DNA of 64,000 nucleotides from Pseudonocardia parietis (GCF_017876315.1 NZ_JAGINU010000001.1:2480001-2544000); one strand, 5' to 3'. Shown: positions 1 through 7,097, counted from the stretch's first letter. Notes: generated by a model not told the origin, from the letters alone. Program-made: numbers and translations.

Positions 1-158
1 GTCCGGGAAAGGCTCCCCGTCGCGTGGGAGCTGTGCCTACCCGTCTGCCAGGCCCGAGCGGCCTGGCCTGCAGTCGCCCTGGTGGCTGGCCCGCTCTGCG
101 ACGGTGCCGCCACCGGCCGCAACTCTGCAGCCGGCGTCTTCGGCCTGTGCATCGTCAT
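1..158 (-). CDS. Unknown protein, N-terminal part only (runs off left edge)
   Basis: An ATG at 158 with a GAGGGGAC ribosome binding site opens a frame that stays open to the window edge. The start lies 12 nt after the stop of the IS-split RHIM-like gene, so it is the next gene of the same minus-strand operon. The visible 52 residues begin MTMHRPKTPAAELRPVAAPS and are rich in Pro, Ala, Gly, Ser and Arg, as expected of a disordered N-terminus. No domain is visible and no function can be given. Confidence 0.5.
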   Translation of the reverse strand, partial: MTMHRPKTPAAELRPVAAPSQSGPATRATAGQAARAWQTGRHSSHATGSLSR

Positions 159-170
159 TGCGGTCCCCTC

Positions 171-707
171 TCAAAGGGCTCCGAAGCTCGGCCCGGCGAG
201 GCCGTGAGGCTCTTCCGGCCCGTGAGGCCACCGCCCCGGCCCGGGCGGAGCCGCCTCTGGCCCCCGAAAAATCCTGTCGTCGACGGCTCGGCCGACGGTC
301 TGCCATGCCGGGACTTCAGTCTCCGCCTCCTCGAAGCTGTCCGTTCTCGACAGCTCAGCGAACTCCGAGACCGCCCTTGCCACCGGATCTGCGGCGGCAA
401 TCTCGACCGCCACCGAAGTCCTCTCCTCGTTGTCCCGCCCGACAGACACGCCCCGCTCGCCGACGACCGTCCACGACCCCCACGGGCGCTCCGCACCACG
501 CACCTCCTGCTCGAACTGTCCGGTTGCCTCTCGGGTGACGGCGGCGTCCAGACGGTTCTGCAGCATGTCGGCTGTCTCCTCGCCGCACACGACCTCGACG
601 AACATCTGTGCCAGTCTCGGGTGTTCGCGCAGCAGCTCGGCTGCGTTGACCACTGGCGAGACCGCGTAGGCAAAGGTCGTGTACTGGCGGTTGTTGTTCC
701 CGACCTG
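171..707 (-). pseudogene. 3' part of RHIM-like gene split by IS3 element
   Basis: This frame is open from the IS border and ends with TGA at 171-173. Right at the border it reads VGNNNRQYTTFAYAVSPVVN; joined to the last codons before the element (GIQ at 2014-2022) it gives GIQVGNNNRQ, a RHIM-like amyloid core. The following 160 residues look folded (helical AAELLREHPRLAQMFVEVVC, then a strand-rich WGSWTVVGERGVSVG) but match no family I know. An internal GTG at 653 could restart translation, but no good ribosome binding site is seen. The natural product would have been the C-terminal 177 residues of a 522-residue protein. Confidence 0.75.
705..707. repeat. Target-site duplication CTG, left copy
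   Basis: CTG directly abuts the left end of the IS3-family element and is repeated at 2014-2016. A 3-bp duplication is usual for IS3-family insertions. Removing the element and one copy restores the reading frame of the host gene. Confidence 0.85.
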
Positions 708-733
708 TGAGGTTCCCCCGGTTTCGCGGAGTC
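708..733 (+). repeat. Left terminal inverted repeat of IS3 element
   Basis: It reads TGAGGTTCCCCCGGTTTCGC at the tip and pairs with 1988-2013 read on the other strand, with four mismatches in 26 positions. Confidence 0.85.
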
Positions 734-737
734 CGGG

Positions 738-1640
738 TTATCTGTGATCGTCGCGCTGGCCGCGATCGTAGGCGTCCTCGTACTCGTCAGGTGAGAGCCC
801 GCCGAGCCCGGCCTGGATCCGGCGGGGGTTGTACCAGCCGTCTATGTAGCGCAGCAGGGCGTGCTCGGCCTCGGCGCGGGTGGCGAACGTCGTACCCGGC
901 CAGTACACGAGTTCGATCTTGAGCGTGGACCACAGGTTCTCCGCGAGGGCGTTGTCGTAGCTGTCGCCTGTGGACCCGGTCGAGGGTGCGACACCGGAGT
1001 CGACCAGGCGCTGGGTGAACCGCAGCGCCGTGTACTGGGCGCCCTTGTCGCTATGGAAGATCAACTCGCCGGAGCGCGCCGATCGGGAGCGCAGCGCATG
1101 ATCCAGGGCGGTGAGCACCAGCGCGGTGGTCGCCCGCTCACCGGTGGCCCAGCCGACGACCCGGTTGGCGAACGCGTCGCGCACCGAGGCCAGCCACAGC
1201 ACGCCCTCGCCGGTGACCAGCCGCGTCAGGTCAGCGACCCAGAGCCGGTTCGGCGCGTCGGCCCGGAAGTCGCGCTCGACCCGGTCCGGGGCGGCGGTGT
1301 GGTTCGGATCCTGCCGGGTCGAGCCGTGGCGCCAGCCCCGGCGCAGGTGCGCGCCCTGCAACCCGTGCTCACGCATGATCCGCTCGATGCGCTTGCGCCC
1401 GACCCGCACGCCCTGGCGACGCAGCTCCAGCCACACCCGCGGCGAGCCGTAGGTGGCGGCGAACTCGCTGACGCTGCGCACCTTGACGATCTGCTCGAGC
1501 AGCGCCGCGTCGTCGAGCTCGCGCCGGCTCGGGGCGGCCTGGCGGGCCCGCCAGTCGTAGAAGGTGGACTCCGGGATGCCCAGGACCCGCAGTACGAGAC
1601 CGGCCGGGAAGCCATGAGTGTCGATGAAGCTCATGACCAC
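738..1640 (-). CDS. IS3-family transposase OrfB (DDE integrase domain)
   Basis: The 300-residue protein has the rve/DDE catalytic core of IS3 transposases: first Asp in RLWVADLTRL, second in HSDKGAQY, and Glu in NALAENLWSTLK. The N-terminal part holds the HTH_21-like stretch (YGSPRVWLELRRQGVRVGRKRIERIM) found in OrfB of this family. Its 5' end overlaps orfA by 10 nt in another frame, the arrangement in which a -1 ribosomal frameshift makes the OrfAB fusion transposase. Both catalytic domain and ends look intact, so the element may still be mobile. Confidence 0.93.
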   Translation of the reverse strand: MVMSFIDTHGFPAGLVLRVLGIPESTFYDWRARQAAPSRRELDDAALLEQIVKVRSVSEFAATYGSPRVWLELRRQGVRVGRKRIERIMREHGLQGAHLRRGWRHGSTRQDPNHTAAPDRVERDFRADAPNRLWVADLTRLVTGEGVLWLASVRDAFANRVVGWATGERATTALVLTALDHALRSRSARSGELIFHSDKGAQYTALRFTQRLVDSGVAPSTGSTGDSYDNALAENLWSTLKIELVYWPGTTFATRAEAEHALLRYIDGWYNPRRIQAGLGGLSPDEYEDAYDRGQRDDHR

Positions 1641-1942
1641 CTCCGGGTCGGGCCGATCTCGCTGGCGAAATACGCACTCGCCGCGCGCAGGACCTCGTTG
1701 ACCCGCCGCAGCTCAGCGTTCTCGGCCGCCAACCTGCGGTTCTCCTCAACCATGTCAGTGCTTGGGCGGTCATGCCGTTCGCCGGCGTCGGCCTCGGCCT
1801 GGCGGACCCAGTTCCGCAAGGCCTCGGGGTGCACGTTGAGCTGCTCGGCCAGCCGCTTGAACGACGGCCGCGGCTCGGACTGTCGATACAGCCGAACCGC
1901 CCGTTCCCGCAGCTCATCGGGGTACTTCCTCGGTGCTGCCAA
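1631..1942 (-). CDS. IS3-family transposase OrfA (helix-turn-helix)
   Basis: OrfA carries the HTH_Tnp_1 pattern of IS3 elements (PRKYPDELRERAVRLYRQ, then KRLAEQLNVHPEALRNWVRQAE) and ends with a leucine-zipper-like stretch (ENRRLAAENAELRRVNEVL) that mediates multimer formation in the family. The frame is open up to a GTG at 2014, but that codon includes a base of target DNA, so an internal start is more likely; the TTG at 1942 just before AAPRKYPDEL fits the usual OrfA N-terminus. It overlaps orfB by 10 nt. Confidence 0.85.
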   Translation of the reverse strand: MAAPRKYPDELRERAVRLYRQSEPRPSFKRLAEQLNVHPEALRNWVRQAEADAGERHDRPSTDMVEENRRLAAENAELRRVNEVLRAASAYFASEIGPTRRWS

Positions 1943-1987
1943 CAGAGCCTTCCTTCCCAGTCCCTCACGATGGGACCAGTCTTCGAA

Positions 1988-2013
1988 GACTCCGGCGAAG
2001 CGGGGGAAGCTCA
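1988..2013 (-). repeat. Right terminal inverted repeat of IS3 element
   Basis: On the minus strand it begins TGAGCTTCCCCCGCTTCGCC, matching the left end at 708-733 in 22 of 26 positions. It is followed directly by the second CTG copy. Confidence 0.85.
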
Positions 2014-3048
2014 CTGAATTCCGCGACAGTCCTGGAGCAGCACCAGCCCATACCGGGTTTCGATCTCGCCGTCCGCGATCTCTTCGGCGTCCGTTTGCGG
2101 CTCCGGCACGGAGTAGTCCGTTTCGCCGTGGGGACTAGTCATCAGGACCGCAGCTGCGGCCCGTCGCAGGCTCCGATCCCCGGGTTCTGTGGCACAGGCC
2201 TCGAGGGCAGCACGAACATTCGGGCGCGCGAGCAACTCCTCCAGGTCGAGACTCGGCTGCAGCCGATATCTGTGGGTCACCACGCGGAGGTTGCCGTTGC
2301 CGATCTGACCGGCTTCCACCGCAACGAAGGCGATCACGTACGGTTCGTCGGCCGGACGCTCCGCGATGACCTCCCTGCCGTCCTCCGTTCTCCTTACTCC
2401 GAACGACCAGCATGCGCCGAACTCGTCGGCCTTCCCGAACACGAACCGGTCCGCGTCCCGGGCCTGCCACTCGCGCTCTGTCTCGATCCGACCGAGCGCC
2501 GCGTCGAGGTCGGAAAGCACCGTGGTCCTGGCCGCCTCTTGTCCGGGTGGGCGACTGGCGGCCGCCTGCGACTCGCCGTCCGTGTCGTCCACAACGCGAA
2601 GTTTCAGTGCGTCGAGTTGCTGTAGCAGAGTGCGACGCGCCGCCGCGGCGATCATGTCCCGGGAGGCGACGACGTCCGCGTCGATGACGGTGGCCTCCCC
2701 GAAGTAGTCGTCCACAGTGACCCCGGCCGCCAGCACGAAGCTGAGCTGTCCGCCCTGACCGATTAGCCTGCGCATGTCCCGGAGCTCCCCCTCACGGGGC
2801 GTTCGCAGGCCGTGCTCCATACACAACGGCCTGCCACGCAACAGCGCGCGCCCGATCTCCGCGAGCCTGCGCTCGGTCGACGCGGTCAGGGCCGGTGTGC
2901 CCAGGTTGTCGACGACCGTCCACAGCTCCTCGACCGCCGCTACCTCCGCGGCGGTGTCCACCATCGCGATATTCCTGCGGAGCAGGGTCGCGACGCCGTC
3001 GGGGCGCTTCAGTAGATGGATCTCGACCGTGATCTCTGCTGTGGTCAT
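2011..3048 (-). CDS. RHIM-like protein, 5' part truncated by IS3 insertion
   Basis: This 345-codon frame ends LLQDCRGIQ and then stops at the TGA that belongs to the tip of the IS element. Continuing across the element gives GIQVGNNNRQYTTF, a RHIM-like core (I/V-Q-V-G) like that of the neighbour at 3918. The N-terminal part has no recognised domain; a central acidic and alanine-rich linker separates two blocks that look folded (about residues 1-165 and 205-300). Its ATG overlaps the stop of the preceding gene (ATGA at 3045-3048), so the two are translationally coupled. Intact, the protein would have 522 residues. As it stands it lacks the second half of the putative amyloid core and is probably non-functional or altered. 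Confidence 0.75.
   Translation of the reverse strand: MTTAEITVEIHLLKRPDGVATLLRRNIAMVDTAAEVAAVEELWTVVDNLGTPALTASTERRLAEIGRALLRGRPLCMEHGLRTPREGELRDMRRLIGQGGQLSFVLAAGVTVDDYFGEATVIDADVVASRDMIAAAARRTLLQQLDALKLRVVDDTDGESQAAASRPPGQEAARTTVLSDLDAALGRIETEREWQARDADRFVFGKADEFGACWSFGVRRTEDGREVIAERPADEPYVIAFVAVEAGQIGNGNLRVVTHRYRLQPSLDLEELLARPNVRAALEACATEPGDRSLRRAAAAVLMTSPHGETDYSVPEPQTDAEEIADGEIETRYGLVLLQDCRGIQ
2014..2016. repeat. Target-site duplication CTG, right copy
   Basis: Second copy of the 3-bp duplication at the right end of the IS3-family element; read on the minus strand it is the CAG (Gln) codon of the GIQ core. Confidence 0.85.
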
Positions 3049-3845
3049 TCCGCGCCCCGATCGACCACGAGCCGGTCGTGCGTCGTGCCCTCACCGAGCA
3101 GCTTGTCGAGATGGTCGACGACTCTCGCGAGGTGAGTCTCGAACTCGGTCAGCTGAAACGTGACCGTCCCGTCAGTGGAGATTGCGCGTTTCGCGGATTC
3201 TTGGATCTCCTCGAGCGCGCTGTCGAGCGACCGACGGAGAGCGGCCAGCTCCTCGTCCGGAGTGTCCGGCGGGGTTGAGGGAGGACCCCGAGGAACCGGC
3301 GCCTTCCTCCGGTTCACCACCAGGAAGCCGGCAACGACCGCGCTCATGACTCCGAGTACTGCCAGTACCGTGATCAGCAGCGCGATGATGAGCCCGGACG
3401 CCGGCGCCTCACCGGTCGCCGGCTCGGGGGCCTTGTCAGGGGCTTCCACGGAAAGCACCGGGATCGCGCCGCCCTGGCCTGACCACCGGATGACCGCCGG
3501 GTTGTCTTGGTCGAGCTCTTGGGCCGCGCGCATGGCCGCAGCCGCGGCATCACCGTCGCCCTGCGCGCGCGCGGCGTCCGCGTCGACGACGGCCCGCCAC
3601 GCCCCACTGAAGTGGCTCTCCACCGCCGCGATCCCGCTGTCCGAGCAGTCGCCCTCGCCGTCTCGAGCCGCACGGGCGTACTCAGCTGCCGCTGTGGAGA
3701 CCTGGCCGGCGTCGAGCGACGCGGCGGCCGCGTCGCACCGCGGGGAGGCCCGCCCGCAGCTAGCCATTGCGAGCCCGGCGATCAGGATCAGCGCAGCGAG
3801 AAGCGCGCGTGCGGCCAACTGTCGCAATCCACGACCTCCGAACAT
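3045..3845 (-). CDS. Membrane-anchored protein with exported alanine-rich domain
   Basis: The 266-residue protein starts with a signal sequence (ARALLAALILIAGLAMASC) ending in a Cys, possibly a lipobox. An exported Ala/Asp-rich segment with two TPR-like helical pairs follows (about residues 35-120), then a strong transmembrane helix (GLIIALLITVLAVLGVMSAV, about 152-175), a basic stop-transfer RRKAPVPR and a cytoplasmic coiled-coil-like tail (ELAALRRSLDSALEEIQ). It sits between two genes with RHIM-like motifs and overlaps the downstream start by 4 nt. Its position suggests the membrane component or target of that system. No family was recognised. Confidence 0.65.
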   Translation of the reverse strand: MFGGRGLRQLAARALLAALILIAGLAMASCGRASPRCDAAAASLDAGQVSTAAAEYARAARDGEGDCSDSGIAAVESHFSGAWRAVVDADAARAQGDGDAAAAAMRAAQELDQDNPAVIRWSGQGGAIPVLSVEAPDKAPEPATGEAPASGLIIALLITVLAVLGVMSAVVAGFLVVNRRKAPVPRGPPSTPPDTPDEELAALRRSLDSALEEIQESAKRAISTDGTVTFQLTEFETHLARVVDHLDKLLGEGTTHDRLVVDRGAE

Positions 3846-3917
3846 CTACCCGCCGGAGACCAGCATGTCGTTACCGAACGTGTTGGTCCAGAGAACGGAA
3901 GGCCGAACCTGCTGAGC

Positions 3918-4289
3918 TCAGAAGGTGTTGTGCTGGGTGTTGCGGTCGCCCACCTGGATGCCCTGGGAGCCGCGGATCCGCACGTCATACTTGCCGACGA
4001 CCGACTCGCCTTCGGTCAGATCCAGGAGTCGGCGAGCGCTCGCCACCAGCTCCCCGTCCGAGGCCGCTGTGGTGCCGAGCAGGGCGCCCCTCACGATCTC
4101 GCCGGCCCGCTCGGGCTCCTTCTCGAGGAGATCGAGCGCCTCCGCAGCCGGAGACGTTGGGGTGAAGTAGGAGCCCACCTTGTTCTTCAGTGCGCCATAA
4201 GCGTCCTTGATCGCGGTAGCCACGGTCTCCGTGGACCCGGCCGCGGCGCCTGCGGTCAGTGCCGCCAGGATCAGTTCCACCGATTCCAC
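3918..4289 (-). CDS. Small protein with C-terminal RHIM-like amyloid motif
   Basis: The 123-residue protein begins MESVELILAALTAGAAAG, a helical Gly/Ala-rich segment followed by an amphipathic helix (TAIKDAYGALKNKVGSYF) and further predicted helices. It ends in GSQGIQVGDRNTQHNTF. This terminal motif resembles the RHIM core (I/V-Q-I/V-G) and the bacterial amyloid signalling sequence group BASS3, which in actinobacteria caps short helical effector proteins. I chose the GTG at 4289 because GGGGG precedes it and the family-like sequence starts there; the frame itself runs back to 4391. It is the first gene of the minus-strand island. Membrane-acting effector function is inference. Confidence 0.7.
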   Translation of the reverse strand: MESVELILAALTAGAAAGSTETVATAIKDAYGALKNKVGSYFTPTSPAAEALDLLEKEPERAGEIVRGALLGTTAASDGELVASARRLLDLTEGESVVGKYDVRIRGSQGIQVGDRNTQHNTF

Positions 4290-4359
4290 GCTGCCCCCGG
4301 ACTCATCGGATCGGATAATCTCCTGCTGAGATCTTCGCGCTGACTGCCCCTCGTGTCCA

Positions 4360-5112
4360 TCAGCCGGAAAGCGCAGTCCCGTACGGGACAATCATGACCA
4401 TGACCGGGATTTTTCCTTGCTCGAAGACGACACCGTCGACGGCGGCAGTTCCGCATCGTAGGCCGCCGGTGTTCGTCGAGGGCTGCCCACGAACGACCGC
4501 ACGGTAGGGCTGCACCAGGTCGACGGAATGGGCTCCCAGAAGACCTTGTCGAACCTCTCGGATCTCGCAAATGGTTCGGGTCGGCGTGCCTGCGGCGATG
4601 GAATGATCAATAATGTCGCGAGTGACAACGCTCCCAGCCCCGATCACGGCGTCCCTCGCCGATCGTCATTCCAGGACAGACGATTATGCCCCGCCGAGGC
4701 AGGTGCTGTCTCCGATGCTGATCGGAAGTGGACGTTCCCAGCCCTCCTGCCGACGTGCATGGTCATCAACGGGGTGCTGGGCGGGCAGGAGCTGTGTGCG
4801 TGGACCGATCCGGACGTCGTCGCCGATGGTGATTGCGGCGTCGTCCATGAACAGGGCGTCGTGGCTGACGAAGCTGCGGTGCCCGAGGGTGCTCTGAGTT
4901 CCGTAGCTGCACTGGAACCGAGGCATGACGATGACGTCATCGCCGAGCCGCCCGACGAGCTTCCCGAGGATGGCCTCGCGCTCGGTGTCGTCATCGGGGC
5001 CGGTGGCGTTGAAGTGGTCGAGGAGGCGCCAACAGCGCCGCCGGTCTTCGACCAGGTCGGGCTCATCGAGGTACCACTCGTTCCGGAGCATGCGCTCCTT
5101 GTTCTCGCCCAC
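4360..5112 (-). pseudogene. Sugar O-acetyltransferase (Maa/NodL type), frameshifted
   Basis: The first 140 residues show the Mac domain (ERMLRNEWYLDEPDLVEDRR) and the start of the left-handed beta-helix (FVSHDALFMDDAAITIGDDV). The frame then stops at a TAA near 4685. Skipping one base restores IIVCPGMTIGEG, and a second shift restores AVIGAGSVVTRDIIDHS and AAGTPTRTICEI, the normal C-terminal hexapeptide repeats. Two small indels about 40 nt apart therefore break the gene. The last frame runs on to a stop at 4360, beyond the usual end of the family. The intact enzyme would transfer acetyl from acetyl-CoA to a sugar hydroxyl. Confidence 0.8.
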
Positions 5113-5226
5113 GCCGCCGATCCTGCGGCGTGCTGAGCCGCGGAGACAAATCCAGCCCGATCAGCGGAGGTCGGCGACGACCATCGAGCCAGCAGACCGG
5201 CGGCGTATCGGGTGGCCGGCGCGGTA

Positions 5227-5496
5227 CTACCCGGCGGCCTCGAGCGGTAGGTCACTGCCGCGCCAGGTGGCTGCCAACTCCTGCACAGGTAGGTCGAGCG
5301 CCTCGGCGAGGCAGATGATCGTCCCGAAGCCGGGAGAGGGCAGCCGGCCGGTCTCGATCTTGCGCAGGGTCTCCGGCGAGATGCCGGCCGCGTGCGCGAC
5401 GTCCGCCAGGTCGCGCCCCGCTCGCGCGTGGCGCAGCAGGGCGCCGAGACGCCTGCCGGCCTCGATCTGCTCGGGTGTGAGCGGTTGGCGGACCAT
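5227..5496 (-). CDS. XRE-family helix-turn-helix regulator
   Basis: The 89-residue protein is essentially one HTH_3 domain: LGALLRHARAGRDLADVAHA, AGISPETLRKIETGRLPSP, then ICLAEALDLPVQELAATW. It has no effector domain. It is transcribed divergently from the methionine aminopeptidase at 5583; two palindromes in the 86-bp gap are obvious operator candidates. The simplest model is autoregulation plus control of the aminopeptidase. Confidence 0.88.
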   Translation of the reverse strand: MVRQPLTPEQIEAGRRLGALLRHARAGRDLADVAHAAGISPETLRKIETGRLPSPGFGTIICLAEALDLPVQELAATWRGSDLPLEAAG

Positions 5497-5513
5497 GCGC
5501 CGAGGATAGGGTT

Positions 5514-5527
5514 GGTATTACTGTACC
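5514..5527. promoter_or_regulatory. Operator-like palindrome 1 (XRE/MetAP intergenic)
   Basis: GGTATTACTGTACC is a near-perfect dyad. It shares the pattern GGTATNAC..TACC with the second palindrome 32 bp away (centre to centre, about three helical turns). It lies 18 bp upstream of the XRE start codon. Confidence 0.6.
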
Positions 5528-5544
5528 GGCAAGCGCTAAGGTTT

Positions 5545-5560
5545 CGGTATAACTATACCG
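5545..5560. promoter_or_regulatory. Operator-like palindrome 2 (XRE/MetAP intergenic)
   Basis: CGGTATAACTATACCG is a perfect dyad of 7-bp arms around AC, 22 bp upstream of the aminopeptidase start. Its A/T content stands out from the GC-rich surroundings, so it may also overlap a promoter -10 region. Together with 5514-5527 it would let one dimeric XRE regulator control both divergent genes. Confidence 0.65.
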
Positions 5561-5582
5561 CCACCCTGAACGCGAGGTGCTC

Positions 5583-6380
5583 GTGATCGAACTGAAGACG
5601 CCTGCGGAGATCCGGCGCATGCAGGTGACCGGGCGCTTCGTCGCCGAGGTGCTCTCCGAGGTCGGCCGGCTCGCCGACGTGGGCGTCAATCTCCTGGACC
5701 TGGAACACCACGCGCGCGGCATGATCGAGCGACGTGGGGCGCAGTCGTGCTACTGGGACTACGCCCCGTCCTTCGGGCGCGGCCCGTTCCGCAACGTGAT
5801 CTGCCTGGCGGTCAACGACGCCGTCCTGCACGGCCTGCCCCACGACTACACGTTGCGCGACGGCGACGTGCTCACCGCGGACCTCGCGGTCGGCATCGAC
5901 GGCTGGGTGGCCGACTCGGCCCGCACGGTCGTCGTCGGTACTGCTGCCGAGGAGGACCTGCGGATCATCCGCGCCACCGAGGAGGCGCTGGAAGCGGCGA
6001 TCGACATGGCGCGTCCGGGAAACCGCCTGGGCGACATCTCGGCGGCCATCGGAGCAGTGGCCCATGCCTACGGCTACCCGGTCAACGGCGAGTTCGGTGG
6101 TCACGGCCTCGGCCGCACCATGCACGAGGACCCCCACGTTCCCAACAAGGGCCGGGCGGGTCGCGGCCTGAAGCTCCGGCCGGGACTGACCCTCGCGCTC
6201 GAGCCCTGGTTCGCCCGCACGACGGACCGGATCGTCTACGACGCCGACGGCTGGACCATCCGGTCGGCCGACGGCTCGCGCACGGCGCACTCCGAGCACA
6301 CGGTCGCCATCACCGAGGACGGCCCGTTGGTGCTCACTCGGCGCGAGCCGCTGCCCGTGCAGCGGTCGGAGGCGTGTTGA
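5583..6380 (+). CDS. map: Methionine aminopeptidase, type I
   Basis: The enzyme removes the initiator Met from nascent proteins using two metal ions. Metal ligands are visible: two Asp in VLTADLAVGIDGWVADSART, His in GEFGGHGLGRTMHED, Glu in LALEPWF and Glu in RTAHSEHTVAITEDG; the substrate His is in VLHGLPHDY. The length (265 aa) is that of the catalytic core without the N-terminal SH3-binding extension of some actinobacterial paralogues. GTG at 5583 was preferred because GAGG precedes it at good distance; GTG at 5577 is also possible. It stands alone, paired with an XRE regulator rather than with secY/adk, so it is likely an accessory paralogue. Confidence 0.92.
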   Translation: MIELKTPAEIRRMQVTGRFVAEVLSEVGRLADVGVNLLDLEHHARGMIERRGAQSCYWDYAPSFGRGPFRNVICLAVNDAVLHGLPHDYTLRDGDVLTADLAVGIDGWVADSARTVVVGTAAEEDLRIIRATEEALEAAIDMARPGNRLGDISAAIGAVAHAYGYPVNGEFGGHGLGRTMHEDPHVPNKGRAGRGLKLRPGLTLALEPWFARTTDRIVYDADGWTIRSADGSRTAHSEHTVAITEDGPLVLTRREPLPVQRSEAC

Positions 6381-6802
6381 CGGAGCGCTCCGGTCGGTGA
6401 TCACCCGTTGAGGAGCGGAGCGTCCGGCACACGCACGCTCCGCTCCTCAACGGGTGATCACCCGCCCCGGCCGGACGTAGCCAGGGGCCACGAGACCGTC
6501 GAGGGGGCCGCGGGCCGGGGAGCCTGCGGGTTGGGTGGCCCGGGGCTGGGCGGCCCGGGCTGGGCGGCTTGCGGACTGGGCGGCTTGGGGATCGGGCGGC
6601 CTGGGGACTGGGGCGGCCTGGGGCCAGGCTCAAGGGGGCCTGTCTCCAGAATCGTGACAGTCCGTAATGGCTCATCACGTTACGTGGCGTCCGTGGGTGA
6701 CGCCCCCTGTCGCCGGCCACGGGCGGCGACCTCGATCTTGCGGACGGCACACGAGTGGCTGGACCGCGGTGGCTTGCGGGACCCTCACGCGTTGTACCAA
6801 GC
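6381..6802. other. Gene-free stretch with hairpin and G-rich direct repeats
   Basis: Besides the hairpin at 6396-6462, it contains degenerate repeats of CTGGGCGGC / GGCCTGGGG at about 6530-6640. Frames across it translate into Gly/Pro-rich low-complexity sequence and are not convincing genes. Nothing else was recognised. Confidence 0.5.
6396..6462. terminator. 28-bp perfect hairpin after map
   Basis: Arms at 6396-6423 and 6435-6462 are perfectly complementary with an 11-nt loop; the arm starts GGTGATCACCCGTTGAGGAG. There is no U-tract. A shorter version with the same arm core (TGATCrCCCGTTGwGGAGC) occurs at 35614-35663, also just after a gene. It probably ends map transcription and belongs to a repeated hairpin family. 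Confidence 0.7.
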
Positions 6803-6994
6803 ATGCACGCCGACCCGAACGACCTCACCGCTCCGATCCTCGATCGCGCCGCGATCGACGAGCTTCGCCGGGCGAGCGCTCCCCGCCACGCCGAGCCGGC
6901 GCCGCCCCCGGCGTCCGGGGGATGGCTGGCGCTCGTCGTGCTGGGCAACCTGATCGTGCTGGTGATGATCGTGCTCGTGGTGCTCTGGAGCTGA
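6803..6994 (+). CDS. Small single-pass membrane protein, unknown
   Basis: The 63-residue product begins MHADPNDLTAPILDRAAIDE, has a Pro-rich linker, and ends in one transmembrane helix (GWLALVVLGNLIVLVMIVLV) followed by LWS and the stop. The layout (soluble N-terminus, C-terminal tail anchor) is that of many small actinobacterial membrane proteins. It precedes the hydrolase gene by about 100 bp. No function can be assigned. Confidence 0.55.
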   Translation: MHADPNDLTAPILDRAAIDELRRASAPRHAEPAPPPASGGWLALVVLGNLIVLVMIVLVVLWS

Positions 6995-7027
6995 TCGGGA
7001 GCACCCCGACGCGCACGTGCGTTGATC

Positions 7028-7047
7028 CTTGTGTCCCGCGTCACAAG
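7028..7047. promoter_or_regulatory. Dyad upstream of hydrolase, shared with ADH gene
   Basis: CTTGTGTCCCGCGTCACAAG is an imperfect palindrome centred 60 bp before the hydrolase start. Fifteen of 18 bases match the element at 10067-10084 upstream of the alcohol dehydrogenase. The AcoR-type regulator gene lies between the two, making it the natural candidate to bind both. Confidence 0.55.
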
Positions 7048-7097
7048 CGGGGAGAGTCGCGGTGGAGTCCCCGCGTCTGAAGAGGAACAGAGGATCA

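Larger units (their letters stand above)
708..2013 (-). mobile_element. IS3-family insertion sequence, 1306 bp, complete
   Basis: The element begins with TGA and ends with TCA. It has imperfect terminal inverted repeats (708-733 and 1988-2013, 22 of 26 matching), encodes overlapping orfA and orfB in the order usual for IS3, and is flanked by CTG on both sides. It lies inside an open reading frame whose two halves join in frame once it is removed, so it is a recent insertion. The TGA at its right tip supplies the stop codon that truncates the host gene. Confidence 0.93.

Noticed and set aside
171..653. Possible encapsulin shell protein
   Set aside because: A short stretch (VPAWQTVGRAVDDRIFRG) recalls encapsulin, but the N- and C-terminal family motifs are missing and the frame joins in frame to the RHIM-like protein across the IS.
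6408..6953. Plus-strand frame of 181 codons after map
   Set aside because: It starts inside the hairpin and translates into Gly/Leu/Pro repeats; the better candidate is the small membrane protein at 6803.
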